A stretch of DNA of 64,000 bases from Chryseobacterium sp. OSA05B (GCF_019970065.1 NZ_JAHXYH010000003.1:620001-684000); one strand, 5' to 3'; counted from the stretch's first letter, positions 50,656-59,876 are shown. Numbers and translations: made by a program. The notes: generated by a model not told the origin, from the sequence alone.

Positions 50656-52059
50656 ATGAAAAAAATCTTCATTATACTTCCACTCTTTTTGAGTGGATTT
50701 TTATTTTCTCAAAAAAAGCCACAGAAAAAACCTGTAAAAAAGGCGACCACGGCGAAATTCAACTATCACGATGAATTTAAAAAGATCTCGGACGAGATCA
50801 TGACCAACGGCGCAGCTTATGAAAATCTCGGCGAGCTTACCAAAGGAATCGGTCCACGATTCAGTGGGACTTCCGGTTATATAAAAGCGGTGGAATGGGC
50901 AGAAAAAAAGCTCAAATCTATCGGCATTGAAATGATCTGGAGAATGGAAGCTAAAGCTCCGGTATGGATTAGGGGAAAAGAATCCCTGGAGATAAAAACG
51001 GCTAATGGGGATTGGAAAAACATCAGAATGCTCTCTTTCGGAAATTCTGAAGGAACAGGCGGAAAAGATCTCACGGGGGATATTGTCTTAATCAATTCAA
51101 CTTCCGAACTTAATGCCATGTCCGTAGGGCAATTGAAAGGTAAAATAGTTTTCGCTAATCTTCCAATGGATCCAAAGATCATTAATACAAATGATTCTTA
51201 TCTAGCAACCGCAAAATCCAAATTAATTTCAGCTTCCGTGATTGCAAAAACAGGAGCAAAAGCCTTAATTATAAGATCATTAACAACTGCAATGGATGAT
51301 ACACCCCATGCAAAAATGGTGTATTACGAACCTGATGACAAAGTAAGAATTCCTGCCCTATCCATTGGAGTAAGATCTGCTGACGAATTAGAAAAATTAC
51401 TTAAAAATCAAAAGGTTACTGCCAAAATAAATATGACTGCACAGTCAAAGGGCGATACCACCAATCCCAATATTATTGCTGAAATTCAAGGTAAAAAGGA
51501 TGCTAAAGTAATCGTTTTAGGAGCTCAATTAGACTCGTGGGATTTTGGGGAAGGCGCTGTTGATGACGGAACCGGTATTGCACAGTGCATTGAAGTTTTA
51601 AGAACATTCAAAGCGCTTGGTGTTGAAAATAATCATACGATAAGAGTTGTCTTTTATGCCAACAGCGAAAACGGAGGACAAGGACGCGAGATGTATGCAG
51701 CCTATGTGAAAAAAAGGGATGAAAAACATGTTTTTGCTTTAGGAACAGATGCGGGAGGCTATTCACCAAGAGGATTTTCATTAGATATGCCGCCACAAAG
51801 ACGAAAGCAGATTTTCGAATGGAAGAATTATTTCCTTCCTTACGGGATTTATGATTTTGACCAGACTGAAGCTATTCAGGATATATCACCACTGAAAAAG
51901 CTGGATATTCCTTTGGCTGAACTGGTGGTAGATACTCAAAGGTACTTCGATTTCCATCACTCTGAACAAGATACTTTTGATAAAGTGAACAAAAGAGAAC
52001 TTCTTTTGGGTGCTGTTGCCATGACACAGCTCATCTTTATGATCGATAAAAACTGGTAG
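50656..52059 (+). CDS. M28-family peptidase homologue, probably catalytically dead (copy 1 of 3)
   Basis: 467 residues, signal peptide then a Lys/Pro-rich linker (KKPQKKPVKKA). Residues 130-260 are a protease-associated (PA) insertion, 285 onward the M28 core. Compared with copies 2 and 3, the zinc ligand His is Gln291 (LGAQLDSWD) and the catalytic Glu is Ser337 (ANSENGG, where copies 2 and 3 read ANEENG). Bridging Asp304, the Asp of DAGG and the C-terminal HH remain. With one zinc ligand and the general base gone, normal hydrolysis is unlikely. It is the first gene of a three-gene operon and the most divergent copy. Confidence 0.85.
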   Translation: MKKIFIILPLFLSGFLFSQKKPQKKPVKKATTAKFNYHDEFKKISDEIMTNGAAYENLGELTKGIGPRFSGTSGYIKAVEWAEKKLKSIGIEMIWRMEAKAPVWIRGKESLEIKTANGDWKNIRMLSFGNSEGTGGKDLTGDIVLINSTSELNAMSVGQLKGKIVFANLPMDPKIINTNDSYLATAKSKLISASVIAKTGAKALIIRSLTTAMDDTPHAKMVYYEPDDKVRIPALSIGVRSADELEKLLKNQKVTAKINMTAQSKGDTTNPNIIAEIQGKKDAKVIVLGAQLDSWDFGEGAVDDGTGIAQCIEVLRTFKALGVENNHTIRVVFYANSENGGQGREMYAAYVKKRDEKHVFALGTDAGGYSPRGFSLDMPPQRRKQIFEWKNYFLPYGIYDFDQTEAIQDISPLKKLDIPLAELVVDTQRYFDFHHSEQDTFDKVNKRELLLGAVAMTQLIFMIDKNW

Positions 52060-52060
52060 C

Positions 52061-53419
52061 ATGAAAAAGACTGTCATTCTTTCCCTTTTATTAGCAGGAA
52101 TGGCTGTTTTCGGGCAGTCAAAAGAAGACTCCATCCAGTTCAGTAAGATCTCAACAGAAATCCTGAACAACGGAAAAGGCTATACCGACTTAAAAGACCT
52201 TACCAAAAACATTGGAAACCGTCTGAGCGGAAGTGAAACTTATGAAAAATCGGTGAAATGGGCAGAACAGAAATTACGTGATGCCGGAGCTGATAAAGTA
52301 TGGCTTCAGGAAGTGATGATTCCGGTTTGGGTCAGAGGAAAAGAATCTTTGCAGATCAAAACAACGGATGGAACATGGAAGAAACTAAAAATGCTTTCGC
52401 TGGGAAATTCTGAAGGGACAGGCGGAAAAGATGTATCGGGCGAGATTATTATGGTAAGATCTTTAGAAGAATATGACAAGCTTCCTGCATATCAAGTAAA
52501 GGATAAGATTGTATTCTTTAACTACCCTTTTAATCAATCACATGTGCAAACTTTTATTTCTTACAGAGAAGCCTCAGCTTACCGACGTTCGGCGGCTAAT
52601 TTAACGGCTCAGAAAGGCGGAAAGTTTGCGGTCATAAGATCTTTATCATCAGCATTTGACGATATTCCCCACACCGGTAATATGCGGTATGATGATAATA
52701 TTTCAAAAGTTCCTGCTGTGACTATCGGAAATACAACAGCTGATGAGTTGGAATTATTATTAAAAGACAAAAAAGTTATAGCAAAACTCAACTCTAACTG
52801 TGGCATGAAAGGTGAGAAACTTTCCCATTCTGTGATTGGTGAAATCATGGGTAAAAAGGACCAGAGCGTTATCGTAGTCGGGGGACATCTCGATTCCTGG
52901 GATGTAGGGGAAGGCGCTCATGACGATGGTGCCGGCATAGTGCAGAGTATTGAGGTTTTACGAACGTTTAAGAAATTAGGCATTCAAAATAACCATACTA
53001 TCAGAGCGGTCTGTTTTGCCAATGAAGAAAACGGTACAAAAGGTGGAAAGCAATACGGAAAAACAGCAAAAGAAAGCAATGAAAAGCATCTTTTTGCGAT
53101 AGAATCTGACGCCGGAGGTTTTTCTCCGAGAGGAATCTCCCTGGAAATGAATGACAACAACAGAAAACAGATCCAAAGCTGGGTTAATCTGTTCCTGCCT
53201 TACGGAGTCTATAATTTTGAGGGAAAATACTCAGGTTCAGATATTGCTCCGCTGCATGAAATGGGAGTTCCTACGGCAGAACTAGTTCCTGATCCTCAAC
53301 GTTATTTTGACATTCACCATACGGAAGAAGACACCTTTGAAAAAGTCAACCGCAGAGAGCTCCTTCTGGGTGCAGCGGTCATGACTCAACTTATTTATAT
53401 GATCGATAAAAACTGGTAA
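52061..53419 (+). CDS. Secreted M28-family metallopeptidase with PA domain (copy 2 of 3)
   Basis: 452 residues, signal peptide (MKKTVILSLLLAGMAVFGQ). PA-type insertion about 110-250. All M28 residues are present: His276 and Asp278 (GGHLDSWD), Asp289 (HDDGAG), Glu322 and Glu323 (ANEENG), Asp350 (SDAGGF) and His420 (IHHTEEDT). It is a probable dizinc aminopeptidase or carboxypeptidase (plasma glutamate carboxypeptidase type). One base separates it from copy 1 and 3 bases from copy 3. It is about 80% identical to copy 3 by eye. Confidence 0.9.
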   Translation: MKKTVILSLLLAGMAVFGQSKEDSIQFSKISTEILNNGKGYTDLKDLTKNIGNRLSGSETYEKSVKWAEQKLRDAGADKVWLQEVMIPVWVRGKESLQIKTTDGTWKKLKMLSLGNSEGTGGKDVSGEIIMVRSLEEYDKLPAYQVKDKIVFFNYPFNQSHVQTFISYREASAYRRSAANLTAQKGGKFAVIRSLSSAFDDIPHTGNMRYDDNISKVPAVTIGNTTADELELLLKDKKVIAKLNSNCGMKGEKLSHSVIGEIMGKKDQSVIVVGGHLDSWDVGEGAHDDGAGIVQSIEVLRTFKKLGIQNNHTIRAVCFANEENGTKGGKQYGKTAKESNEKHLFAIESDAGGFSPRGISLEMNDNNRKQIQSWVNLFLPYGVYNFEGKYSGSDIAPLHEMGVPTAELVPDPQRYFDIHHTEEDTFEKVNRRELLLGAAVMTQLIYMIDKNW

Positions 53420-53422
53420 ACT

Positions 53423-54781
53423 ATGAAAAAGATAATTGGAACTTCATTATTATTTTTAGGAATGGCTGCTTTTGGCCAGTCTAAAGAAGATTCGATACAG
53501 TTCAGTAAAATTTCTACGGAAATCCTGAACAACGGAAAAGGCTACACAGAGCTTAGGGATTTAAGCAAAAACATTGGCCACCGTCTCAGCGGTTCCACAG
53601 CGTACGATAAAGCTGTAAAATGGGCAGAACAGAAGCTTCGTGATGCCGGTGCCGATAAAGTATGGCTTCAGGAAGTAATGGTTCCGGTATGGACCAGAGG
53701 AAAAGAATCCCTGCAGATCAAAACACCAGACGGAAAATGGAAAAACCTGAAGATGCTTTCCCTTGGAAATTCAGAAGGAACAGGCGGAAAAGATGTTTCC
53801 GGTGAGATTATCATCGTGAAATCTATGGAAGAATATGACAAGCTTTCGGCAGATCAAGTAAAGGATAAGATTGTGTTCTTTAACTATGCTTTCAATCAGT
53901 CTTTTGTGGAAACATTCAGAGGCTACGGCGATGCTGCCAAATACAGGGTAACGGCTGCTTCATTAACGGCTAAAAAAGGCGGAAAATTTGCCATAGTAAG
54001 ATCCCTGTCCTCAGCTTTTGACGATGTTCCACACACCGGAGCGATGCGCTATGAGGATAAAGTGTTGAAGATTCCGGCTATAGCTATCGGAAGTACAACA
54101 GCAGACGAGCTTGAAGCGCTTTTAAAATCGCAGAAAATAACCGCAAAACTGAACTCCAATTGTGGAATGAAGGACGAGAAGCTCTCCCATTCTGTTATTG
54201 GTGAAATAACGGGTAAAAAAGACCAGAGCGTGATCGTAGTCGGAGGACATCTCGATTCGTGGGATGTAGGGGAAGGAGCACATGACGACGGTGCCGGAAT
54301 TGTTCAGAGCATTGAAGTTCTAAGAACGTTTAAAAAATTAGGCCTTAAAAACAATCATACGATCAGAGTTGTTTGTTTCGCTAATGAAGAAAACGGTGTA
54401 AAAGGTGGCATCCAGTATGGAAAAACAGTGAAAGAAAAAAACGAGAAACATCTTTTTGCCCTGGAATCTGATGCCGGAGGTTTTGCTCCTAGAGGTATTT
54501 CTCTGGAAATGGATGACCAAAAAAGAAATCAGATCAAAAGCTGGGCTGGATTGTTCCTGCCTTATGGCGTTTACAATTTTGAAGGCAGATATTCGGGGAC
54601 GGATATTTACCCGCTTCACGATATGGGAGTTCCTACGGCTGAATTAGTTCCTGATTCCCAGAGGTATTTTGACATCCACCACACAGAAGAGGATACATTT
54701 GAAAAGGTGAACAGAAGAGAGCTTCTTTTGGGTGCTACGGCGATGACGCAGATTGTTTATATGATTGATAAGAACTGGTAA
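53423..54781 (+). CDS. Secreted M28-family metallopeptidase with PA domain (copy 3 of 3)
   Basis: 452 residues, signal peptide (MKKIIGTSLLFLGMAAFGQ), identical in length to copy 2 and colinear without gaps. GGHLDSWDVGEGAHDDGAG, ANEENGVKGG, SDAGGFAPRG and IHHTEEDTF are all intact. Differences from copy 2 cluster in the PA insertion (residues 150-250), which suggests altered substrate access rather than altered chemistry. A terminator-like hairpin follows about 50 bases downstream. Confidence 0.9.
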   Translation: MKKIIGTSLLFLGMAAFGQSKEDSIQFSKISTEILNNGKGYTELRDLSKNIGHRLSGSTAYDKAVKWAEQKLRDAGADKVWLQEVMVPVWTRGKESLQIKTPDGKWKNLKMLSLGNSEGTGGKDVSGEIIIVKSMEEYDKLSADQVKDKIVFFNYAFNQSFVETFRGYGDAAKYRVTAASLTAKKGGKFAIVRSLSSAFDDVPHTGAMRYEDKVLKIPAIAIGSTTADELEALLKSQKITAKLNSNCGMKDEKLSHSVIGEITGKKDQSVIVVGGHLDSWDVGEGAHDDGAGIVQSIEVLRTFKKLGLKNNHTIRVVCFANEENGVKGGIQYGKTVKEKNEKHLFALESDAGGFAPRGISLEMDDQKRNQIKSWAGLFLPYGVYNFEGRYSGTDIYPLHDMGVPTAELVPDSQRYFDIHHTEEDTFEKVNRRELLLGATAMTQIVYMIDKNW

Positions 54782-54827
54782 GATTTTACCTTTAAAATAC
54801 TTTTGCCTTTACAAGTGAAAGATACTG

Positions 54828-54886
54828 TCAACAAGTTGATTTTGAAGAAACTAACGACTTTCCATGATTAACTTGTTGATTTTTTT
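54828..54886 (+). terminator. Terminator-like hairpin after the M28 triplet
   Basis: TCAACAAGTT (54828-54837) pairs exactly with AACTTGTTGA (54870-54879) across a 32-base loop, then TTTTTTTATTT. Confidence 0.55.
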
Positions 54887-54905
54887 ATTTAATCTTTGTC
54901 TGAAA

Positions 54906-54940
54906 AATCTCCCGCAGATTCCTCAGATCGCGCAGATTTA
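54906..54940. repeat. Nonamer-phased CAGAT tract, copy A
   Basis: AATCTCCCGCAGATT then CAGAT at 54915, 54924 and 54933, exactly 9 nt apart. The tract shares AAAATCTCCCGCAGATT and the same phasing with copy B at 61927-61960. The rest of the gap 54941-55085 is AT-rich without recognisable content. Confidence 0.7.
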
Positions 54941-55085
54941 CGTATTGTAAGTAAAAAAATCTTTGATTTTTAAAAGACTTATGTGAACTCCCTGTTTTCG
55001 AAGTATTCACCTTAAAAATAGCTAAAGTGTTAAAAAACTTTTGAGACTTTTGTGGTTAAATAATTTCACAGATTTTATACCGTTC

Positions 55086-55598
55086 TTACTTTTTCAGCTT
55101 TTTCATCATTCTTCTGTATTTGAATTCATAAAGAATACTTTTCCAGTAATGCCTCAATCCACCACCCGATTCCCAGTTAACATCAAACTTCTCTCCTTCC
55201 AAAGAATAACCGGGCTTGGTAATTTTAGCATGAAGCATTGGGGGATTATCTTTTATTTTCTCATAATCATCGGGCTCCATATTTGATTTTCTGTAATACT
55301 GAATTTCGATAATCGTTTCTTTCCGTAATGCTTTAAAAATGTAAAGATTAATATCATACAGATCCTGATACTCTTTCTTTACTACTTCAATAACAGCATC
55401 TAATGGCAACGGTGCTTTATATCTGTTGATCTTATTCCTCAATTGTCGCCTTTCCTGAAAGTCTTCTCCGAATTCATTAAAATCTGAAACGATAAAAGTA
55501 AGTTGATGGGATATTTTATTCCAACATTGTTCTTCTGCCAGTTTTATAAGTCTGGCAGCAATACTCTGTATATTTTCTTCTAAACTTTCCGGAGTCAC
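55086..55598 (-). CDS. Hypothetical cytoplasmic protein
   Basis: 170 residues, no signal peptide or membrane segment, no recognised domain. The N-terminal 90 residues are helical (LAEEQCWNKISHQLTF), the centre has TIIEIQYYRKSN strands, and the C-terminus ends in RRMMKKLKK, a basic tail. Start must be GTG 55598: a TAA lies directly upstream in frame, and a full promoter is 17 nt upstream. Function unknown. Confidence 0.6.
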   Translation of the reverse strand: MTPESLEENIQSIAARLIKLAEEQCWNKISHQLTFIVSDFNEFGEDFQERRQLRNKINRYKAPLPLDAVIEVVKKEYQDLYDINLYIFKALRKETIIEIQYYRKSNMEPDDYEKIKDNPPMLHAKITKPGYSLEGEKFDVNWESGGGLRHYWKSILYEFKYRRMMKKLKK

Positions 55599-56089
55599 TT
55601 ATGGTAGATTTATGCAAACTTAAAGTTACTTAACAACAAAAACAAGCTAAAAACTTCACTTTGGCATGAAATTCGCAAGCTAAATCATTGAAAAAAAATT
55701 ATTTAAGCACAAACGATGAGAAAAAGTTTCCGCGGAATATTCAGTTTCCGCTGAGCCGGAATAAGGCTATCATCATATTGATATCCTCCTTTTTCCTTAG
55801 ATACCGTATACAACGGAAGCGATAAACCTCTTATCAATTCCATTTTTACGATGAACCTGTGTACGGTGTCAAAGCTCATGGATCCTTTATTCGGATTCAA
55901 TACTGCTTCTTAATTAAAACTTTCTGGGTAGCTTAAAGTATACCCTGATGTAAGACAATCAAACGGCCATATGATCATGACCTTAGCCAAGTATAACCAT
56001 GATCCGTGCGCTATTAATGTATAACGGAATAATTCCGGACCGTTCTATCGAAGAGCGGAAAAAAGATGTATAACCCTTAAAAAGTGATT
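55599..56089. other. Gene-poor gap upstream of the hypothetical protein
   Basis: 490 bases. Beyond the promoter at 55615-55645 there is only a weak 65-codon frame on the minus strand (55703-55900) with no signal, domain or promoter, which I do not accept as a gene. The rest shows nothing I recognise. Confidence 0.4.
55615..55645 (-). promoter_or_regulatory. Promoter of the hypothetical protein gene
   Basis: Minus strand TTG (55645-55643), 20 nt, TAAGTTTG (55622-55615), consensus match, ending 16 nt before the GTG start. It decides for GTG 55598. Confidence 0.65.
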
Positions 56090-56353
56090 ATGATGAGAGA
56101 CTTTTTTGAAATGATTTTTAAGAGAAATGAAGATGCCGCAAAAATGAATATCTGGAGCCTGATGCTCCTGTTAAGCTTTGCTGTTTTTTCCGTATTGGTA
56201 TATTTTATCTATGCTACCAAACCAGGCTTTAACAGCTTAGTAGTATATCTAACTGCATTTGCAGCTTATCTGGGATTTGGACTTGTATTTATCAGCTCCC
56301 TTACCAGAAAAATGAATTCTTCCCAAATGAGGAAGAAATCCAGACACGCATAA
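56090..56353 (+). CDS. Small two-helix membrane protein
   Basis: 87 residues. Two hydrophobic segments (SLMLLLSFAVFSVLVYFIY near residue 22, YLTAFAAYLGFGLVFI near 51) separated by a short loop; both ends are basic. GTG 56084 is also open, but ATG 56090 or 56093 is more likely. No family recognised. It is monocistronic, followed by a clear terminator. Confidence 0.6.
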   Translation: MMRDFFEMIFKRNEDAAKMNIWSLMLLLSFAVFSVLVYFIYATKPGFNSLVVYLTAFAAYLGFGLVFISSLTRKMNSSQMRKKSRHA

Positions 56354-56374
56354 CTTTAATTTCAATTTTACTAG

Positions 56375-56410
56375 AAAACCGTTCAAGCAATTTGAACGGT
56401 TTTTTTTATG
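56375..56410 (+). terminator. Terminator after the small membrane protein gene
   Basis: AAAACCGTTCAA (56375-56386), loop GCAAT, TTGAACGGTTTT (56392-56403), then a T-run. A strong hairpin. The following 270 bases to 56673 are AT-rich and hold nothing recognisable. Confidence 0.85.
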
Positions 56411-56673
56411 ATCTACGGCTTTGTGTGATTTCCATATATTTTTAACCTCCTGCAGATTTTCCAGATTGAATTATTTTAAACCATTAAGATCAATGAAGAT
56501 AATAAGGAAAATTAAGACAAAAATCAAACGATTTTTTTAAGCGATTCCACTTAAAGTAAAGCTTACCTTAAACACTATTAAAAGATTAAAATATTAATAG
56601 TTAAAGTTTAAAAATATTGGTACAATCTAAAGACTTTTATATTTTTTCAACCACAAAAGGCATATACGCACGA

Positions 56674-56721
56674 ACCCTAAAACCCTAAAACCCTAAAACT
56701 CTCAAACACTCAAACATCAAA
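56674..56721. repeat. Octamer array abutting the aspartic protease stop codon
   Basis: Six consecutive 8-nt units: ACCCTAAA three times, then ACTCTCAA, ACACTCAA and ACATCAAA, ending exactly at the TGA stop (56724-56722) of the leftward gene. It shares ACTCTCAA and ACACTCAA units with the array after the peroxidase gene (1002-1036). Confidence 0.8.
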
Positions 56722-57888
56722 TCACACTTTCAGAAACTCCTTCTTCTCCAATTTCACCTCCATCACCTTTCCATCTCGTCTGATCTTCACATTGATGGCA
56801 TTCTGCCCGCTTTCAACTCTGTTCAGGAAATAGTGGCAAGCACCATCTTTGTCCAGATTTTCCAGATTGGTATTGTTGATGCTGATGATTGCATCTCCTA
56901 CTTTCAGTGGGAAGTTCTCTTCCTGGAATACGAAAGCAACGGTAGGTTTTGCATCTATAAAGCGGTATCCGAAGCCGAAAGACTCCAGTTTGGCGGGTTC
57001 ATTTTTGATGCGTTTCATGTAGATTTTATTTCCGGTCCAGTCGAGGATGAAAATAAAGTTTTTAAAGAAATCATTTCCGATCAGGCTTGTGCTTCCGGTG
57101 GCGATAATTTCATTTGAAAAGCTTTCGTTGCCCAAAGACAAACCTGCTGTCCTGAAAATATAGCCCGGAGCAGGCTTTGCAGCCCCGTAAGCGCCCACTG
57201 AGTTCGTTCCGTATACTTCTACACTCTTTAAAGCTTTTTCTGCATTATACGCGTTATCTGCGATTTTTAATCTTCCGGAAAATCCGGTATCGAAAGTGAG
57301 ATCAATTTTTTTGCCCTGTAAATCGGTTTCTACGACAGGGGTTTTCTGCGCTCTAGGACTGAAAGGAATAACAATATCAAAGTCTGCAGGATTAAACTGA
57401 GCAAGATCTTTTGACGCTTCCATTGAGTTTTCCGAGTAATTGATTTTCCAGAACAGCTTGGCCATTTGGTTAGCTCCCAGAATACCGTCTATTTTAAAAC
57501 AGCTCAGTTCAGAAATACTGAAATCCATCACCACAGCACCTACATCCTTGAAAACAGCTTTATCAACAGTCATTTCCGGCAGAATGGTAAAAATCTGTTC
57601 GTGTTTATTTTTCTGTGAATCCTTTACGGTACTTCTGTGTTTTTTCTCTAAGCCCAGTTCAGTATAAACCGCCGTAGAAATCACGGTAGGAGCACCGGTA
57701 TCAAAAAGAAAATTGTAGGACTTCCCGTTGATGCTTACCTGTACAAAAGGCAGATCATTCGCAAATCTCAGGTTAATTTTTTCTACCGGATTCTGAAGCT
57801 GCACTTCCCCACTTTTGAAGAATTTCTTTCCTTGGGCGGAAATGGTGGTTGTGGAGAGAATGAGAAGGGTGTAGAGGATTTTTTTCAT
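56722..57888 (-). CDS. Secreted retropepsin-like aspartic protease with PDZ-like domain
   Basis: 388 residues, signal peptide (cut after TISAQ). Two aspartic-protease halves: LFDTGAP (Asp63) and TFDTGFS (Asp200), so a bilobed single-chain pepsin-like unit made from retropepsin-type repeats. The last 85 residues contain FPLKVGDAIISINN, a PDZ fold that binds peptide ends. Such proteins are periplasmic or surface proteases in Bacteroidota. A -7 variant TACTTTCG (minus, 57910-57903) lies 14 nt upstream of the start. Confidence 0.85.
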   Translation of the reverse strand: MKKILYTLLILSTTTISAQGKKFFKSGEVQLQNPVEKINLRFANDLPFVQVSINGKSYNFLFDTGAPTVISTAVYTELGLEKKHRSTVKDSQKNKHEQIFTILPEMTVDKAVFKDVGAVVMDFSISELSCFKIDGILGANQMAKLFWKINYSENSMEASKDLAQFNPADFDIVIPFSPRAQKTPVVETDLQGKKIDLTFDTGFSGRLKIADNAYNAEKALKSVEVYGTNSVGAYGAAKPAPGYIFRTAGLSLGNESFSNEIIATGSTSLIGNDFFKNFIFILDWTGNKIYMKRIKNEPAKLESFGFGYRFIDAKPTVAFVFQEENFPLKVGDAIISINNTNLENLDKDGACHYFLNRVESGQNAINVKIRRDGKVMEVKLEKKEFLKV

Positions 57889-57964
57889 GAAATTACTTTA
57901 CACGAAAGTAGGGAAATTTGTAATTTAAAAGAAATTTTATTACTAGTAAATAGATTTTCCAAAA

Positions 57965-59758
57965 TTAAATGTATGGTGCAAAAATCTCTATCATCTTATT
58001 TTTCCAGTTTTCAGGCAAATCGTCCCAATCTTTCCAATTTTCAGTTTGTTTATAAGCATGAAATGGTTTTTCATACGTTGACTTATATCCAATTTCATCT
58101 TCTATCGTGTTATCCATTTTTATTATCTTTCCTTTATTTCCTACAGCCTCTAAAATATTTTGATTAAATCTAGCAGCATTTGCAACATTCAAGTCATTGT
58201 CATGAATTACAATTGGATCGATTCCTAAGGACTTCAAATATTTAACTAAACTAATTATCGTTGCTTTCCCTCTTGCTTTTATCACTTCAAAATCAGCCAA
58301 AATCTTTAAATATTTTGATCGGTCTAATCTTCTTAAGCTTTCTTTAATCAAAACATCCTCAGTATCTCCTTCAATAATAATAACATTCTTGGTAAAAAAT
58401 ATTCGAGAAATATAATTATCAATTTTAAGAATCATTTTTACATATTGTTTATCATCTTCTTGTAGTTTAATAAACTTCTCACTTACACTGAAAGTGTGGC
58501 AATCTACATGGTTATTATTGTTATGTAGTCTATTTAGAATTTGTCTCGGTTTTCTAGAGATATCTATTAGATAAGGCGAATGTGTTGAAGCAACAATTTG
58601 GGATAATCCTGAACTTAGCTCATATATAGCATCTCTCATTTGATTTGCTGCACTTGGATGCAAATATGTTTCAGGCTCTTCAAAGCATATTATAATTGAT
58701 CGAGCATGTTCATCTTCTTTTTTTGACAACCACATTTGTCTATATCTTAACATTCCAAAAACAGCTGCTCTAATCATTCCTGTTCCTTGGTCATCAACTG
58801 CTGTTTTAATATTACTTGACATTTCAACTTTAAAAGATGGTTTCAAAGTCGAAGGCTCACTCAAGTTTGTACTAGCATGCAGCTTAGAATCTGGGAAAAT
58901 ACTTGAAAGTACGTTATTCAAATCAGTCATCATTTTACCAAATTCAGATTCATTATCAGAAGGGTCTAGTTCCTTTGCTAGGCTTTCAAGATATCCTTGA
59001 GCCCCCTTAAAGTTATCTGAATTTTCTCGCACAGTTTCAAATAGTTCAGTTAGTGTTTTATTTAACACCCCATTTCCTGCTCCTTGTATTTCATGAGCCC
59101 CAACATCAATGGGAATTAACAAGAACCTTGGTAACATTTTAAGTACATTCCCTGGAATTCCTCCTGGGTTTTTGAACCAAGTTTCCTCATCCGATACTTC
59201 CCAAATTTCATCAATTTCTTCTAATTTCTCTAGTTGCTTAATAGTTATATTTTTATCAAGCTCAGTAAAATAGTTTTGCATCAAACTTCCTTCAATACCC
59301 TTATCAATAAAGTCTTGAGGCTTTTTGCAGCTTTCAAAATCTTCTTTTATCTTTCTTACTTTCGATTTAAATTCAATGATCACATCCTTTCCCAACTCGT
59401 AAGTTTTTCTATATACAACTGACAATCCTGTTTCTTGAGAACCTTCCGCTATCTCATAATTAAAAATGCGTCCCTTAAAACCTCTCCATTTATTTGACTC
59501 AATTGGTAAGTTTCTAAATTCAGCTTCAAGAGTAATAACATTTGTATCAACTTTTATTTCACCCTTTTCTCCATCCAATATTGAGTGATAATCATTTGTT
59601 GTCAATTGCTTCTTTCCTGACAAAAGTATATCGACTGCTTTTAATATAGAGCTTTTCCCACAATTGTTTTGTCCAATTAAAAATGTCGCATCACCAAATA
59701 ATACTTGAATTTCTTTTAGTCTTTTATACCCAGAAATTTTTAAGGAATGTAATTTCAT
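57965..59758 (-). CDS. OLD-family ATPase/TOPRIM nuclease
   Basis: 597 residues. The ATPase starts at residue 1 with Walker A GQNNCGKSS (29-37), signature QGTGM (324-328), Walker B ICFEEPETYLHP (357-368) and H-loop STHSP (391-395). The C-terminal TOPRIM nuclease has EGDTE (463-467) and HDND (519-522, metal-binding Asp520/522). This is a class 1 OLD protein, an overcoming-lysogenisation-defect nuclease, often in phage defence. The gene appears more AT-rich than its neighbours and has no UvrD-type helicase beside it. Probably horizontally acquired; function as a stand-alone defence gene is an inference. Confidence 0.85.
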   Translation of the reverse strand: MKLHSLKISGYKRLKEIQVLFGDATFLIGQNNCGKSSILKAVDILLSGKKQLTTNDYHSILDGEKGEIKVDTNVITLEAEFRNLPIESNKWRGFKGRIFNYEIAEGSQETGLSVVYRKTYELGKDVIIEFKSKVRKIKEDFESCKKPQDFIDKGIEGSLMQNYFTELDKNITIKQLEKLEEIDEIWEVSDEETWFKNPGGIPGNVLKMLPRFLLIPIDVGAHEIQGAGNGVLNKTLTELFETVRENSDNFKGAQGYLESLAKELDPSDNESEFGKMMTDLNNVLSSIFPDSKLHASTNLSEPSTLKPSFKVEMSSNIKTAVDDQGTGMIRAAVFGMLRYRQMWLSKKEDEHARSIIICFEEPETYLHPSAANQMRDAIYELSSGLSQIVASTHSPYLIDISRKPRQILNRLHNNNNHVDCHTFSVSEKFIKLQEDDKQYVKMILKIDNYISRIFFTKNVIIIEGDTEDVLIKESLRRLDRSKYLKILADFEVIKARGKATIISLVKYLKSLGIDPIVIHDNDLNVANAARFNQNILEAVGNKGKIIKMDNTIEDEIGYKSTYEKPFHAYKQTENWKDWDDLPENWKNKMIEIFAPYI

Positions 59759-59852
59759 TTAATAATCTTTTATACTCTAAATTATAAATATAAAAACAGA
59801 GAAAATTACGGCTATCCGTATTTCTACGGAATTTCCAATATAAAAACAAAAA

Positions 59853-59876
59853 AAAGCCGTCCTCACGGACGGCTTT
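59853..59876 (-). terminator. Terminator after the cyclophilin-FKBP gene
   Basis: A 10-bp perfect stem with AAAGCCGTCC and GGACGGCTTT, loop TCAC on plus; a T-run follows on minus (complement of the A-run at 59847-59854). Confidence 0.85.

Noticed and set aside
55703..55900. 65-residue minus-strand frame as a gene
   Set aside because: No signal, domain, promoter or conserved partner; composition resembles the surrounding non-coding DNA.
56674..56697. TTTTAGGG x3 on the minus strand, identical to an algal telomere repeat
   Set aside because: Only three units, flanked by ordinary bacterial genes, and continuous with other octamers of the local family; no sign of eukaryotic contamination.
57965..59758. 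Gabija system (GajA)
   Set aside because: No GajB-type UvrD helicase gene next to the OLD gene; neighbours are a protease and a prolyl isomerase.
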